From assembly GCA_964036045.1 (NCBI GenBank), contig OZ038379.1, positions 106,346,025 to 106,410,024 of the forward strand: a stretch of 64,000 bases of DNA, given 5' to 3'. This document shows, in pieces, positions 43,956-55,010 of the stretch; positions within the stretch are counted from its first letter, which is position 1, and every line of letters starts with the position of its first letter. The DNA is from Eutreptiella sp. 'Long Island Sound 2002' (taxonomy: Eukaryota; Euglenozoa; Euglenophyceae; Eutreptiales; Eutreptiaceae). The position numbers were made by a program, and so were the translations under genes. A model generated the notes under the pieces. That model made no database searches, was not told where the DNA came from, and worked only from the letters and a program-made list of their open reading frames with translations.

Positions 43956-46897
43956 ATGTCAGACACATCATCTGAGCTCAACTACAGTCCCCTTCCCTTG
44001 TCCCCGGCACCATCGGAGGTCCTCGAAGAAGACCCATATGAAGCGTGCTCCGATGAGGAAGATAATGATGATGAAGATGACAGCATGAAGTTTCCGGAGA
44101 TGGGTGCCACTTGGGAGCCGGTTGTGCATGCGTTTGCCGGCTCTAGTCACCAAGAAGCTTGTGACCGCATGGAGGATTGGGCGGATGAGAACGGCTATGT
44201 TCTCAGTCGTCGTGGCGATAAAACAAAGGCCAAGCATATTTTTATCGCGCCAAAGTAGGCCGCCAAAAACAGCACAATCATAACGCAGCCCAATCCGGGG
44301 TCCTTCCCGAGGATAGTAGGACGGTGCCAACATATGCACCGGAGTCAAAGGAGGATTGTTGTCCCTTCAATGTGTACATTTCTCGCCGGAAGGATGGCAT
44401 GCGCGAGGTGTGGACCGTGAGTCACAAAGGACTCCGCCTAGACCATAACCATCCACCGCAAACGGCCAAGCAAAAAAAATTCCTTGGTCCGGTGAATTTG
44501 TCCCGTGAGGATGCCGATTTAATCATGAACTTGGGACAAGCCTTCATGCCCCCCCTGCAATGTGGTACATTTCATGCGGAACCGCGGTGTCGAGATCACC
44601 GCAAAACAGGTGCAGAATATTTATGATGCCAAAGGGTACTCCTCAGCGCTGGATGCCCATGAGTTGGTCAACGGCCTTGAGGAAAAGGGCGAACATGGGT
44701 GGTACACCCATGTGGTGAAGGATGACATTGGGAAACTATCCCATGTCTTCTGGATGAGCGTCGAGCAAATTGCTATTGCCCGGTGCTTCCCGTACCTAAT
44801 CCTCCATGATAACACCTATCAAAGTAATAGGTATGACCTGAACATTGGCCTCTTCGTGGGGGTCAACAACTATGGGCAATCAGTGCTCATGGGTCAAGCC
44901 ATTGTCGTGGGCGAAAAACTCGCGACTTTGAGTACCAGTTTACCCACTGGTTGGCGGCCCTGGGCATCGCGCCCGTGGTCATGTTCACGGATGCATGTGT
45001 GAAGGCTTCGGGGGCCGTTGCCACCGTTTTCCCCAACGCCAAGCCCTTCTGGTGTTACTGGCACATTGCCAAGAACGTGGCCAAGAACCTGAAAGGCGTT
45101 CTTGGCCACGACACTTTCACTAAATTGGTCCGCCTCATGGCCCGTGCACACCGCCAAGTCTCCATTGTTGTCTTTGAGCACATGTGGAATGTTGAAATTC
45201 TTGGGGACCCAATCTTTTCAAGTGGACATACATATTTGAGTGCTACGTGGGGGGGGGACAAAGTGCGACGCTGGGCACGCTGTTTTCAGGTGGGTGTGTT
45301 CACACGTGGGATTGTGTCCACACAACGGGTGGAGGGCATCCATAGGTGGGCAAAGGAGGGCCGCCTAACCAAGCGGAAAAAGCTGAACGACGTTTTTGAC
45401 GCACTCATGGTCATTGTGGGGGAGCTGATTTTGAAATGGGAGCGTCTGGACACACGCGTGACAACGGGCTCCTTTCGCTCCCGGCATGAGACGGGCCAGC
45501 AAATTTTTCCAATGCCGTATGAGGCAATGAAGGACCGGCTGACCACATGGGGAAGGGATGAGGCAGCCCATCAGATGGTCCTTTCCTTTGGGTACGACAT
45601 GAAGAGGCTGCCGGACCACGCATACGAGGCTCTGGCCCCTCCCACCTTGGACAACTGTCCTGACCCCACAAAGGGGGTGGAGGATCTTTTGGAGTACGAT
45701 CTCCCCCCTAGAATGGTGACCCCCACGCCTAATGCAGCCATCTTTGAAGTTTTCAGACAGGGAACCAATGTAGCTCACTATGTTCAACTCTCGGGGCCGG
45801 TCCCGACCTCCGTTGGATCTACCACTTACACCTTGTACCGTGACCTGGTGTGCACTTGTGCATTTCCTACCATGCTTGGGATGCCCCGTAGGCATTTTTG
45901 GCGGGTATTGCGGGACGACGCATTCGCCGCTTTCCACTTGGGCCTTGTGCATTCCCAATATTTCTTGGAGGACCCTCCCATGCATGAGGAGTTGGGGCTT
46001 ATGTCCCGGAACGTGGTTGGGAAGGTTTACCACAGCCATGAGCGTGTCGGTCCTTGTCCCGTGGAGGCACCGAGTGTGGAAGGCATCGTTCCCGAGGGGG
46101 AGGGTGAGGCGGCACTACTGGTGCGCCAAGGGGAGGTCCAAAGAATAAGGAACCGGTTCCAATTGAGTGCCTTGGCTAGGGAGTTTGTGGATGTGGCGAT
46201 TGTTTCGCAAGAACGCTTTGAAGATGCTAGATTTACTTTGCGGACGTGGATTGACACGCAAAGGAAACCATTGGGTGACCTTAAAGCGGACAATCCAGCA
46301 AAGCCACCCACCAAAGCACAAAAACGAAAGGCATCGGAGATGGCTACCGGCGGAAAGAAGAAAAAGAAAAACACCGCGGAGCCCGACGTCCCACCCCCCT
46401 CCGTACCCCCACCACAAGTCTACGTCACCCCCCCGTTTGTACCCCCCTTCGTCCCCGCTTACCCCCCAATGCCTTTTGCTAACCAACCGATTCATGAAGA
46501 GGGGAGTGATGATGTAGTTATGCTTCGCAGGGTGCCCCCCCCTTCCCCATTCACACCCTCCCTTCCGGCTCCACCACCCTCCGGTATTGCCCTTTTGTCT
46601 CAGGGTGTGCACTCCTCCCAAGCTACATCTAGCACCCAATCATTGCAACCCCCAGCCCTCCCCTACTCTCAAGCCACCCCAAGTAGTCAAATTCCCATCC
46701 CGCATCCATACTTGTACACGCAAGGCTCACAAGTCCCATTGTCCATGGGCATGCAATGTTGGCCCAACCCCGGGTTTGTGCCAACAACGGATGCCGCATA
46801 CTTTCCCTTGGATCAAATTCTGAACCCTGCACCACCGGCGCCCAAGAAAGTGGGCGGTAAAGGCAAGGGCAAGGGCAGAGGCAAGGCAAAGAAGTAA
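43956..46897 (+). pseudogene. MULE transposase with FAR1-like N-terminus and SWIM finger
   Basis: This is a DDE transposase of about 980 codons. ATG 43956 starts an acidic leader. A FAR1-type DNA-binding region follows (CCPFNVYISRRKDGMREVW, then DHNH). The catalytic core has FPYLILHDNTYQSNRYDLNI (first Asp), VVMFTDACVKAS (second Asp), FWCYWHIAKN, and RVEGIHRWAKEG, which supplies the Glu. The SWIM zinc finger is CTCAFPTMLGMPRRHF (about 45850). A Pro-rich tail (46380-46700) ends in a Gly/Lys stretch (KVGGKGKGKGRGKAKK) and TAA. Three one-base frame changes fall at homopolymers: a T run near 44241, a C run near 44552 and an A run near 44923. There is no internal nonsense codon, so the gene may in fact be intact in the genome. 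Confidence 0.85.
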
Positions 46898-46904
46898 TGG
46901 AATG

Positions 46905-47680
46905 CAATCTGAGTGACGCCGTGCGAAGACAAGGGGCACGCTCCCTCAATTCGTTGTGTCCTTGGCATGTGGTGCAACGGGGTCATGCATGGGGTTAGAG
47001 GGCACATGGGGGCCCGTACTGCTCCCCCCCCCCCCCTGGAATGGATTGAATATGGCCCCGCTTGAGGGCCCATGACAAGGGGCGCGCTCCCTCGGTTCGT
47101 CGTGTCCTTGGCACGTGGTGCAACGGGGTCATGCAGGGGGTTAGAGGGCACATGGGGGCCCGTACTGCACCCCTCCCCCCCCTGGAATGGATTGAATATG
47201 GCCCCGGTTGAGGGCCCATGACAAGGGGCGCGCTCCCTCGGTTCGTCGTGTCCTTGGCACGTGGTGCAACGGGGTCATGCATGGGGTTAGAGGGCACATG
47301 GGGGCCCGTACTGCACCCATGCCCCCCCTGAATTGGATGGAACATGGCCCCGCTTGGGGGCCCATGACAAGGGGCACGCTCCCACCGTGTGTGTTCCCCT
47401 TGGCACGTGGGTCGTTGGAGTCAAGCATGGGGTTAGAGGGCACATGGGGGCCAGTACTGCTCCCCTCCCCCCCCTGGAATGGATTGCATATGGCCCCGCT
47501 TGGGGGCCCATGACAAGGGGCGCGCTCCCACCGTGCGTTTTCCCCTTGGCACGTGGGTCGTTGGGGTCAAGCATGGGGTTAGAGGGCACATGGGGGCCCG
47601 TGTTGCACCCCTCCCCCCCCTGGAATGGATTGAATATGGCCCCGCTCGGGAGCCCACCACAAGGGGCACGTGGCACCCAT
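46905..47680. repeat. ~147 bp tandem repeat between convergent MULE genes
   Basis: Five to six units are marked by GACAAGGGGC at about 46928, 47072, 47218, 47367, 47512 and 47660. Each contains GGGGTTAGAGGGCACATGGG and a C run before TGGAATGGATTGAATATGG. It lies just after the transposase stop and just past the 3' end of the cargo gene, so it may separate or terminate the two transcripts. Because 147 is a multiple of 3, spurious frames stay open. Confidence 0.85.
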
Positions 47681-47685
47681 TCCCC

Positions 47686-47895
47686 TTATCCCAACGTCAA
47701 CTTCCTCTTCTTACCCACGCGTGCCTTCGGTTGCTTGTGTGCAACCCCCTTACGCCCCTCGCCCCCCGACAGCCATTGGGCCAACCACACCCTTTGTTGC
47801 ACCCTGCCGGTGCGCTTGGCCTCCGTCCTAGCCTTCTCCCACCTCCCCTCGGACACGAACTTTTGGATTTCTCCAAAACGCCCCCCCCAAGAGTA
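47686..47895 (-). CDS. Short basic ORF, possible last exon of the MULE cargo gene
   Basis: The minus-strand frame ends with TAA at 47686 and reads FGEIQKFVSEGRWEKARTEA, then QQRVWLAQWLSGGEGRKG and a Lys/Arg-rich end (KARVGKKRKLTLG). The sequence looks coding. No clear ATG or splice acceptor starts it, and a G8 run at its front may hide a frame change. It is downstream of the TGA that closes the main cargo frame, so it is either an alternative last exon or a separate small ORF. The Lys-rich end could be a nuclear signal. No family recognised. Confidence 0.35.
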   Translation of the reverse strand, partial: YSWGGRFGEIQKFVSEGRWEKARTEAKRTGRVQQRVWLAQWLSGGEGRKGVAHKQPKARVGKKRKLTLG

Positions 47896-48051
47896 GGGTC
47901 ACAACACACCCAAACGGCACGCGCAACGACTCCTCACCCGCAAGCGCCAACGCAAGGCACCCCACCCAAGACAATGGCACGAGGGGAGGCTCATCCGTTC
48001 AGGCCTCCACCATGGCCGTCACCTCGTCGCACACGGCGCCCAGCTTGCCGG

Positions 48052-49249
48052 TAGGGATGCAGGTTCGAATTCGCACGAATTCGCTCGAATTCGAATTCGC
48101 CCCGAATTCGCACGAATTCGTGGACCCCTCCGAATTCGAATTCGCAACTTCAAATTCGAATTCCCCCTTGATTCGCTTGAATTCCCCCGAGGCTTAGAAT
48201 CCATAGGCACCTACAATTTGCCTTCACCTGTTTGCATATGCCCATTACCATATGGCATTAAACATTTCAAGTCCAAAAGCTTCCATAACCTTGCAATTTT
48301 TGTTGTTTGTTGTTGCTTGCATTCACCGTGCTTAAACTATTTGACAAAAATAAAGACAAATCAAAACGAAGAATTCCAAATATCGATGTATACACCCTTC
48401 CTCGATTCTTTCAAATACCTTTTGGAAAAAAAGCAACAAAGCATGCAAAATCACCAATCCACACACAAACCATCACATGTGAACCACTTCTTGCCATTTT
48501 TGGGCCTTCATTCATTGTATTCTTGCATTGAATCATGGGACTTGAATTCATCTAAGGGAGAGGATAACAAATACAAGGGAAACATAAAGCAAACTAGCAA
48601 TGGGCATTCAATTAACATTATTATTGTCATGATGCTCAATAATCATCACTATGTGACCGTTACAGTACACTGTCAAATCTGGACTTTTTCGAACCTCGTA
48701 ACAAGGATTTCTCTGCGTGCACGGAGCCGACGAGGGCAAGGAGTGTACCAAAATGAAGGTTAGGCAAGGGAAAACACGTTTTGACTGTCCAAAGTCGAAA
48801 AAACAAGGTCGAAAATTAAAAGTTCGCGACGCGTTTTTCTCCGAACTGGTGCGGTTTTGGGAGGAACAGAGGGCACCGTCGTGTTCAGTGCAACGAGGCG
48901 GAGACAGCGGTGCGTTCAAAAGTCAAAAACAAGCTTTTTTCTCGAGACCGAGTACGCAGGCACCGCACAAGCAACTGAATGGGTTAATCAAAGCACAATG
49001 ATCATGGTTTTAATTGTATAAAGTCAAAAAAATTATTGCATGGCACAATTCAAAGTTAGGTTTTCATCTGGAGAAAAGACGGCGCACGCGTGGTCATTTT
49101 GCTGTCGCCTGCGAATTCGCAGAGCGAATTCGCCCCGAATTCGCAGTACTTTGAATTTCAGGCCGAATTCGCAGCGAATTCGTGCTGCGAACGAATTCGC
49201 AGCGAATTCGGCGAATTCAAATTAAATTCGCTGCGAATCTGCATCCCTA
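48052..49249. mobile_element. Non-autonomous hAT element (1198 bp) in the cargo gene
   Basis: Terminal inverted repeats are TAGGGATGCAG (48052-48062) and its complement (49239-49249). The exact 8 bp target duplication CTTGCCGG flanks both ends (48044-48051 and 49250-49257). An 8 bp duplication with TAGGGATG-type ends is typical of hAT transposons. Both subterminal regions (48063-48185 and 49105-49232) are packed with GAATTCG words in inverted orientation, like hAT transposase-binding sites. The interior has no transposase; the frame at 48750-49001 (basic, KVRQGKTRFDCPKSKKQGRK) is not recognised. Length plus target duplication is 1206 bp, a multiple of 3. Confidence 0.92.
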
Positions 49250-50869
49250 CTTGCCGGAGGGCCGCTGGCCCGGCCTACGCGCCATGTCCCCCCCCCATGC
49301 AGCCAACATGGCAACATCCCCCCACATCTCGGCAACGGTCGTGAACTCCACGCCCGCGCCGACTCCGGGGAGGTCCTCAAGGGGGACGTAATGTCCTCCC
49401 TTGATCCAATGCGCCACAATGCGTGCCAAAAGCAACGCACATCGCGCAACCCCCCTATTCCCGTTCCTCGGCACTGAAAACTTTGTCTCCCTCTTAGGCG
49501 GGAACACCCAAAAGTGGACCGGGGGCATTTTGGTGCACCCCGGGACCCCCTCAAACAGAGTGCCGAGGTGGGTACATATGTACTCCACCTCGGCATACCC
49601 CGCACCACCCGTCTCACACACGCGCGTGCGCATCGTGCCGTCCGGGTGGGCCTCAAAAAACAGGGCATACAGGTGCCCCACACCCGGAGCGCCACGGGGG
49701 GCACCCAACCGCCGGAGGGTCAGGGGGTGGCGCCGGTCCATCCACCTCCCCGGGATTTAATACACATCCGGGACCTCTCGGAGCGTGCCATGGCTCGCAC
49801 TCTCCACCAACTCCTTCTTCCCCCCATACTTGTACGCCGGCTGAGGCTTCCGGCGTACGGCACCCTTGGCGGGAGGTTTGGGGCTTAGTTTGGGCCGGGG
49901 GGCAGGGGGCTAGGGGGGTGCGTCGACGTCCACCTCAATACTCAACTCCGGTTCAATGTCCACCGGGGCCTGCCGCTCCTCCTCTTTCTCCTCCTCCACC
50001 TCCTCCTCTTCGGTCTCCTCCACCTCCTCCTCTTCGGCCTCCTCCACCTCCTCCTCCTCGGCCTCCTCCCCCTCCTCCTCTTCGGCCCCCTCCACCCCCT
50101 CCCCCCCCCCACAAAAACATGGTCCCCCTGGAAATACCGTAGGCGCTCCTCGTAGTCGGCGACGTCGTCGGGCGACCACTCACGGAGGCGGATATGTTCC
50201 CCCCTTTGGTACACCTCCTCCGCGTGTTGGTGCGCCGGCACCCTCACGTCCCCCAAGTCCCCCTTGTCCCAAAATATTGTGCACACCGCCCAGCCCAATG
50301 GGTGCGCAAGGGGCAGGAGGAGCTCGCAGGGCACCTCCCACTCCACCTCCTCGTTTGCCCATGCGGGCAAACCCCGCTCTTCTCTGTCCTTCGCGACCTT
50401 GACGGTCGCGAAGTCAGAAATCCCGAAAAAAAAAATGTTTCGGGTTGGCCCCACTCCCCCACCCCCGGAACATTGCGGAATGTTCCTCCCGCTTTTTGGT
50501 GTTCTTTTTGGCGTCCCAAAAATAACTAATGGTAACTTGAGGGCAGTACCATTCCCCCATGAAGGTATTGCCCTCCTAGTCACCCACAACCACCGCCGGG
50601 GGGTCCCACGTGGGGGGCAATGCGCCACCCTCGCGAACCCCGCGGCGCCACCTCGCGAAGGGGGGTCCCTGGCAGACCCGGCGCACGATGTACGTGTCGT
50701 GCGGGCCTGTGCTTTGGGGCCGGGGAACCACGGCCTGCAAAACCTTGACGTTGGCGTCGAAGGTCTCCCCCACACTGAACCGCACGAGCTCGCGGTCCTT
50801 GGGGTCGGCGATGGCCAGCACCTCGTCCTTCTGCATGGTGCTGACCAATGCTGCAAAAAGGATACATGC

Positions 50870-51345
50870 AGTAAAGTGTGCCAACGACAAGAGGTGCGCT
50901 CCCAAACCCAACTCCAAGGTTGTGTCACCTAACCCAAACAAAACCTAAACACGCTTCTATACACTTATGGGCCCGTAATGGGCCATTGCTAAGGCCTCAA
51001 AGACGAGAGGCGCGCTCCCAAACCCCAATCCAAGCTTGTGTCACCTAACCCAAACAACACCCAAACACGCTTCCATACACATATGGGCCCGTAATGGGCC
51101 ATTGCTAACGCCTCAAAGACGAGAGGCGCGCTCCCAAACCGAACTCCAAGCTTGTGTCACCTAACCCAAACAAAACCCAAACACGCTTCTATGCACATAT
51201 GGGCCCGTAATGGGCCATTGCTAACGCCTCAAAGACGAAAGGCGTGCTCCCAAACCCCACTCCAAGCTTGTGTCACCTAACCCAAACAAAACCCAAACAC
51301 GCTTCTATGCACTTATGCGCCCGTAATGGGCCATTGTCACGGCAC
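50870..51345. repeat. ~117 bp tandem repeat inside a cargo-gene intron
   Basis: Four units are marked by CACGCTTC(T/C)ATNCAC at about 50949, 51065, 51182 and 51299. Each holds the inverted phrase GGCCCGTAATGGGCC and CTTGTGTCACCTAACCCAAAC. The array fills the intron 51372-50853 of the minus-strand gene. Confidence 0.85.
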
Positions 51346-52565
51346 GGCAAAGAGGATGGGAAAGGCACATACCTGACTCCTTACGTTTCGCTCCCTCCTC
51401 ACGGTCCTTGTCTTCCTTGCGCTCCTTCATCCTCCGAATGAGCTCCTCCGCACCCTTTCTCCCTAAACAAACCAACCAACAAATGTACAATGTGCGGGAG
51501 ACAAAAGGGGCAAACAAGAAAAGAAGCACAATGAACACAAAAAAGGACAAGCAAACAAGTGCCGCCACCACGGGGATACCTCGCTCGCCTGGCGTCTTGG
51601 GTGCACCCTCGGCGCGTGGCCTTGGCGAACGGCGTCTCTCCTCCCAGTCCTTCTTCCTCCGCTCCATTGTTGCTGTAAACAAGGGTTGACGGGGAACGAA
51701 CGGAACCATGTAACACGTGCCATGGTGCAATGGTGCGTAGCGGTGCATACCACGTTCCGCCTCGCTTCGTGGTTGTGGGGAGTGCATTGGCGTGCCCGGT
51801 GGAGTTGGACTTGGACTTGGACTTGGAGTGCCAACAATGTCAGCCAAGTGCTCAATCTCAATCTCCTTTTGCCATTGCGCGTATGGGTCTTCGGCTGCTT
51901 CCATGGGTCTTCCTTCTTGCGCCTCTTCTCCTTCTTCTTTTTGTTGCGCTTGGTGTTGAAGTTGGTGGCGTTGTCGTTCGCCAAGGCCGTCATACTAATC
52001 GACATGCCACGGCTGGGCCCCATCAAAGGCGACTTCATCCTCTTCTGCAACACAAAGAATAGGTAGGATGGAGGTAGGATAGGGAAAGCACACATTTTGC
52101 ATGAAAACGACGTGAAACGCACAACCAAATCGAAATGTTTACAACCACATACCATCCGGGTGGGCCCACCAATATTCTGTGGGAGTCTCCGCATCCTTCT
52201 TGTACGCCTCCTCCAGCAACTCGATTTTCTTCTCCTTCCCAACTTTTCCCTTCCATGGCTTCTTAAATCCTTTGGGGGGCAGCACATGAGTGTCGTGGGG
52301 CGGCGATGGGGGTACTTGGATGGGGCGCTGATTGGGTGGGGACCCCGAGGCTGGTCTGCGTCCTCGGGGTCCTTCCAGTCCCAAGCAGCAGTGGCAGTGG
52401 CTTTGGCAGACATAGTTTTGCGAAATGAAGAGCTACAGAGCGCCAGGAAATACACATCCCTTAACCTGGCACGCGATGCAATTGTCCTGCCTGTCAGAAA
52501 TGTACTGTGATAAAACAAAAAGGTTTTCAGTTCTGTCAAAATTTGACGGTGGATGCGCGTGCGCA

Positions 52566-52608
52566 ATGTGGGCAGATCCTTTAGTCCTACGCGTAGTCCT
52601 AAGCCGTA
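52566..52608 (-). repeat. MULE right terminal inverted repeat
   Basis: Perfect complement of the left repeat. Outside it, the reverse strand reads GGGAATGGCTATGCAGGACT, the same 20-mer that ends the two 686 bp repeats at 24964 and 25649. Confidence 0.95.
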
Positions 52609-54590
52609 GTCCTGCATAGCCATTCCCCCCGGCAATCGGGAAAACTTCCCCGAAAACCAAATTTTTCGGATTTCCGGGACCAGATTCTGGCCCGCGCGAT
52701 TAGATCCTAGGCGGCACGTACAGTTACCTTCTATTTGCTAAAAAGTGTGCTTTCACTCTGCCTTTAGCTTTGATTCTCATTAAAACTACCAATTTTACGT
52801 GCTGGCCCCCATAATGCCATTTGCGGCACGCGGGGACCAGACTGTGCTCGCAACGGCTCGCGATTCGGCCGACGTCTTATGGCCGATCTGCGGGATTCTG
52901 CTATGATCTTTTACCATTCCGGCGGTGATTCCTTTCCTGCCGTTCAGGGTTACTTCAGCAGCCGTGCGGCCGATGCGCACATCGCGAGCGTGGGTTCGAT
53001 TCTCGGTGTGACAGCTCAGGTGACATTCCAGCATTGGAAGCACTTTGCGGTTTGGTGACTGCTATGTTCCTCTTGGGCATGTACTTCCTTCCAGTGGCAT
53101 TTGTTTTACGTCGAGGAGTGAAGCATGTCAGAAACCTACCCTCGCATACTGCCCCTAACGGATCAGTATGTCACCCGATATATGGGACTATTGTATATTA
53201 CATTCCATTTCTTTGTTAGGAACAAAGGATATAACATGGATAAGGCAATCTTTGATTCTTTGTATTTATCACAATCATTCCATCCTAGTTGGAATGACCC
53301 ATATTTGCATATCAAGTATTGCTTGGGCCATTTGCACCTTATTTGTTTGCAGGATACTACCAGCCTTCAATCATTGGTATGTCCTCATTGTTTAGCCATC
53401 TTGCTGCCTCTACCACTGCAACCTCTGCTTCTGACCCCTTGGTCCGGTTTCAGCGGATAGTCACCTTGCACCTACAGAGTTGAAAGACGTCCACTAAGTT
53501 CTTGAAAATAACGGTCTCGCTGGGAGGATTCAGATGTGAACGGTGTGTTGGTACATAAGAAGATTGTTTCTTGGAAGCTGGTGTCATGCAAAGAAAGGCA
53601 AAGACATGTTGGTGTATTTGCAATAGGAACCGGGGCTTGGCGATCGATACGGCAATTCGAAGCCTGCAGGTTCACGGCAACAGCGAAAAACCCCAATACC
53701 AATTTGCTGCCACAAGGGCCATGTTGTATGCTTTGGGCCCATAACAGTCTACAAGAAAAGATAGGGAACCAAACTCCTCAAGACGTATTCAACGTTGAAA
53801 ATGTTGCTAGCCGGTGTGTGCAGGAAGATTTCAAAAAAAACGGGGACCAACGCCAGCCGTAACTTCATAATCTCTGTTAAGTAAACCATTTTGGTGGCAG
53901 GACAAAGGACAAGTCCAACATTCGGGTTGTGTATCTGTCAGCTACATTATGCATGCTGGATGCTGGACATCGTTCAGTACAGAAAACTCAACGTGCCAAC
54001 AACGAAAGTAGGGGAGACGACAATGGTCTGATACTGCAACAATCTTTTTGCCGTGGTGCTGACCAAAGATTTTGAGATGTCGCTCAAAAGCTTCAAAAAT
54101 GCTATTAGACTAGGTCTGAAATTACGGTGTTCCTGTAAAATGTGTCATGTGCGCGCCTTCGGTGTTGATCTAGTTACGCCGATCTGCCTTTCACCTTTCA
54201 TCTGGCACCTTGATTTTAGCATACATAAAGATCAAGCAAATTGAGTTCTACCGTCAATGCTATCGTTGTGTGGAGTCAACAACATGTTCGCCCTTTGGAA
54301 ACAAAATACTACTACCTTTAGTGATCAACGTCGATTTAAAATGTTTTGTGATCTGATTGAAAATGATAGCGGTCTATGATGCAGTGCGGCAGATAGGGTC
54401 ATTCGCATTCTTTTATGGGCCTTGAAAACACCAGTATAAAGAGGTCACAAAGAGGCTATGTTGTACCCACCTGTTACCCACCTTGTGATCTTTGACTGAT
54501 GCCACCTCAGTCCCTTCGTGCAGCAACTCTGGTCGCGGAGGACGGTCTCCAAACCCATTAGTACTCCTAAGAAAAGCAACACCAAACCAA
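52609..54590. other. Unassigned sequence right of the MULE
   Basis: The first ~110 bp contain small palindromes (for example TCGGGGAA/TTCCCGA near 52645-52665) and may be the end of another element. The rest has only short open frames without motifs. AT-rich from 53050. Confidence 0.4.
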
Positions 54591-54599
54591 GCCACACCC

Positions 54600-55010
54600 A
54601 CGCAAAAGAGTCTGTAGCCCCAGCTCGAAAGGCCATAACAAAGCAAAAGAATGGGTATTCTCAACTTGAAGCGCCAGACCGAAATAATGGGGTCATTCAT
54701 TCCCAAGTCAAAGGGCCTGGTCAAAGTGTACGATGCCGTATCCCCAACACGAAGGGCCACACCAAGGCATGGGTGTCTATGTTCCCAGGTTGAAGGGCCT
54801 GATCAAAGCGTGGGACTCGGTATCTCCAACTCCAGGGGCCACATGGGACCTTGGGAATGCATATCTACAACTCAAACGACCACACAGAAGCATGAGTGTA
54901 TGCATCCTCAACTGACTGAGCCACACCAAAGGGTGGGAGTGTTTATCCCCTACTCGAAGGGCCACAGGTAAGCTTGGGAGTCCATATCCCCTTCTAGAAA
55001 GGCCATAACA
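54600..55010. repeat. Degenerate ~48 bp minisatellite
   Basis: Variants of AAGGGCCACACCAAAGCATGGGTGT followed by TATNTCCCCAACTCGA recur about eight times. Units are diverged, and no frame stays open throughout. Confidence 0.65.

Larger units (their letters stand above)
47999..52413 (-). pseudogene. Spliced MULE cargo gene, unrecognised protein
   Basis: The gene starts at 52413 or slightly inside. Exons with GT...AG introns and matching phase are: 52413-52153, 52044-51751, 51672-51580, 51472-51373 and 50852 onward. The spliced protein has a basic start (KPWKGKVGKEKKIELLEEAY), a Ser/Pro linker (TPSPSPSPTPPGTPMHS), a charged helix (AEELIRRMKERKEDKDREEG) and a folded part (DRELVRFSVGETFDANVKVL; PLAHPLGWAVCTIFWDKGDL; SPDDVADYEERLRYFQGDHV). 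After these come a Glu-rich tract (50110-49960) and a C-terminal domain (VGHLYALFFEAHPDG; EVEYICTHLGTLFEGVPG; ILPGVGAG-like end) to TGA at 47999. Breaks are TAG at 51995, 50576 and 49910, TAA at 49757, frame changes at a T10 run (50435) and a G run (50115), and the hAT. I do not recognise the family. It may be a captured gene or an accessory transposition protein. Confidence 0.6.
43773..52608 (+). mobile_element. Mutator-like element (MULE), 8.8 kb, with cargo gene
   Basis: The ends are perfect 43 bp terminal inverted repeats (43773-43815 and 52566-52608) beginning TACGGCTTAGGACTACGCG. Between them lie a plus-strand MULE transposase (43956-46897), a 147 bp tandem repeat, and a convergent minus-strand spliced gene (52413-47999). 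A hAT sits inside that gene. The expected 8-11 bp target duplication is absent: left flank CGATTGCTAG, right flank GTCCTGCATA. The left flank is the Helitron 3' end, so the original junction was lost or the two elements were joined by rearrangement. Identical inverted repeats argue for recent activity. Confidence 0.9.

Noticed and set aside
49942-50928. 328-codon minus-strand ORF with Arg/Trp-rich tail
   Set aside because: Only its middle (about 50430-50130) is the cargo gene frame. The ends are shadows of neighbouring frames, and the Arg-rich tail mirrors the Glu-rich tract in another frame.
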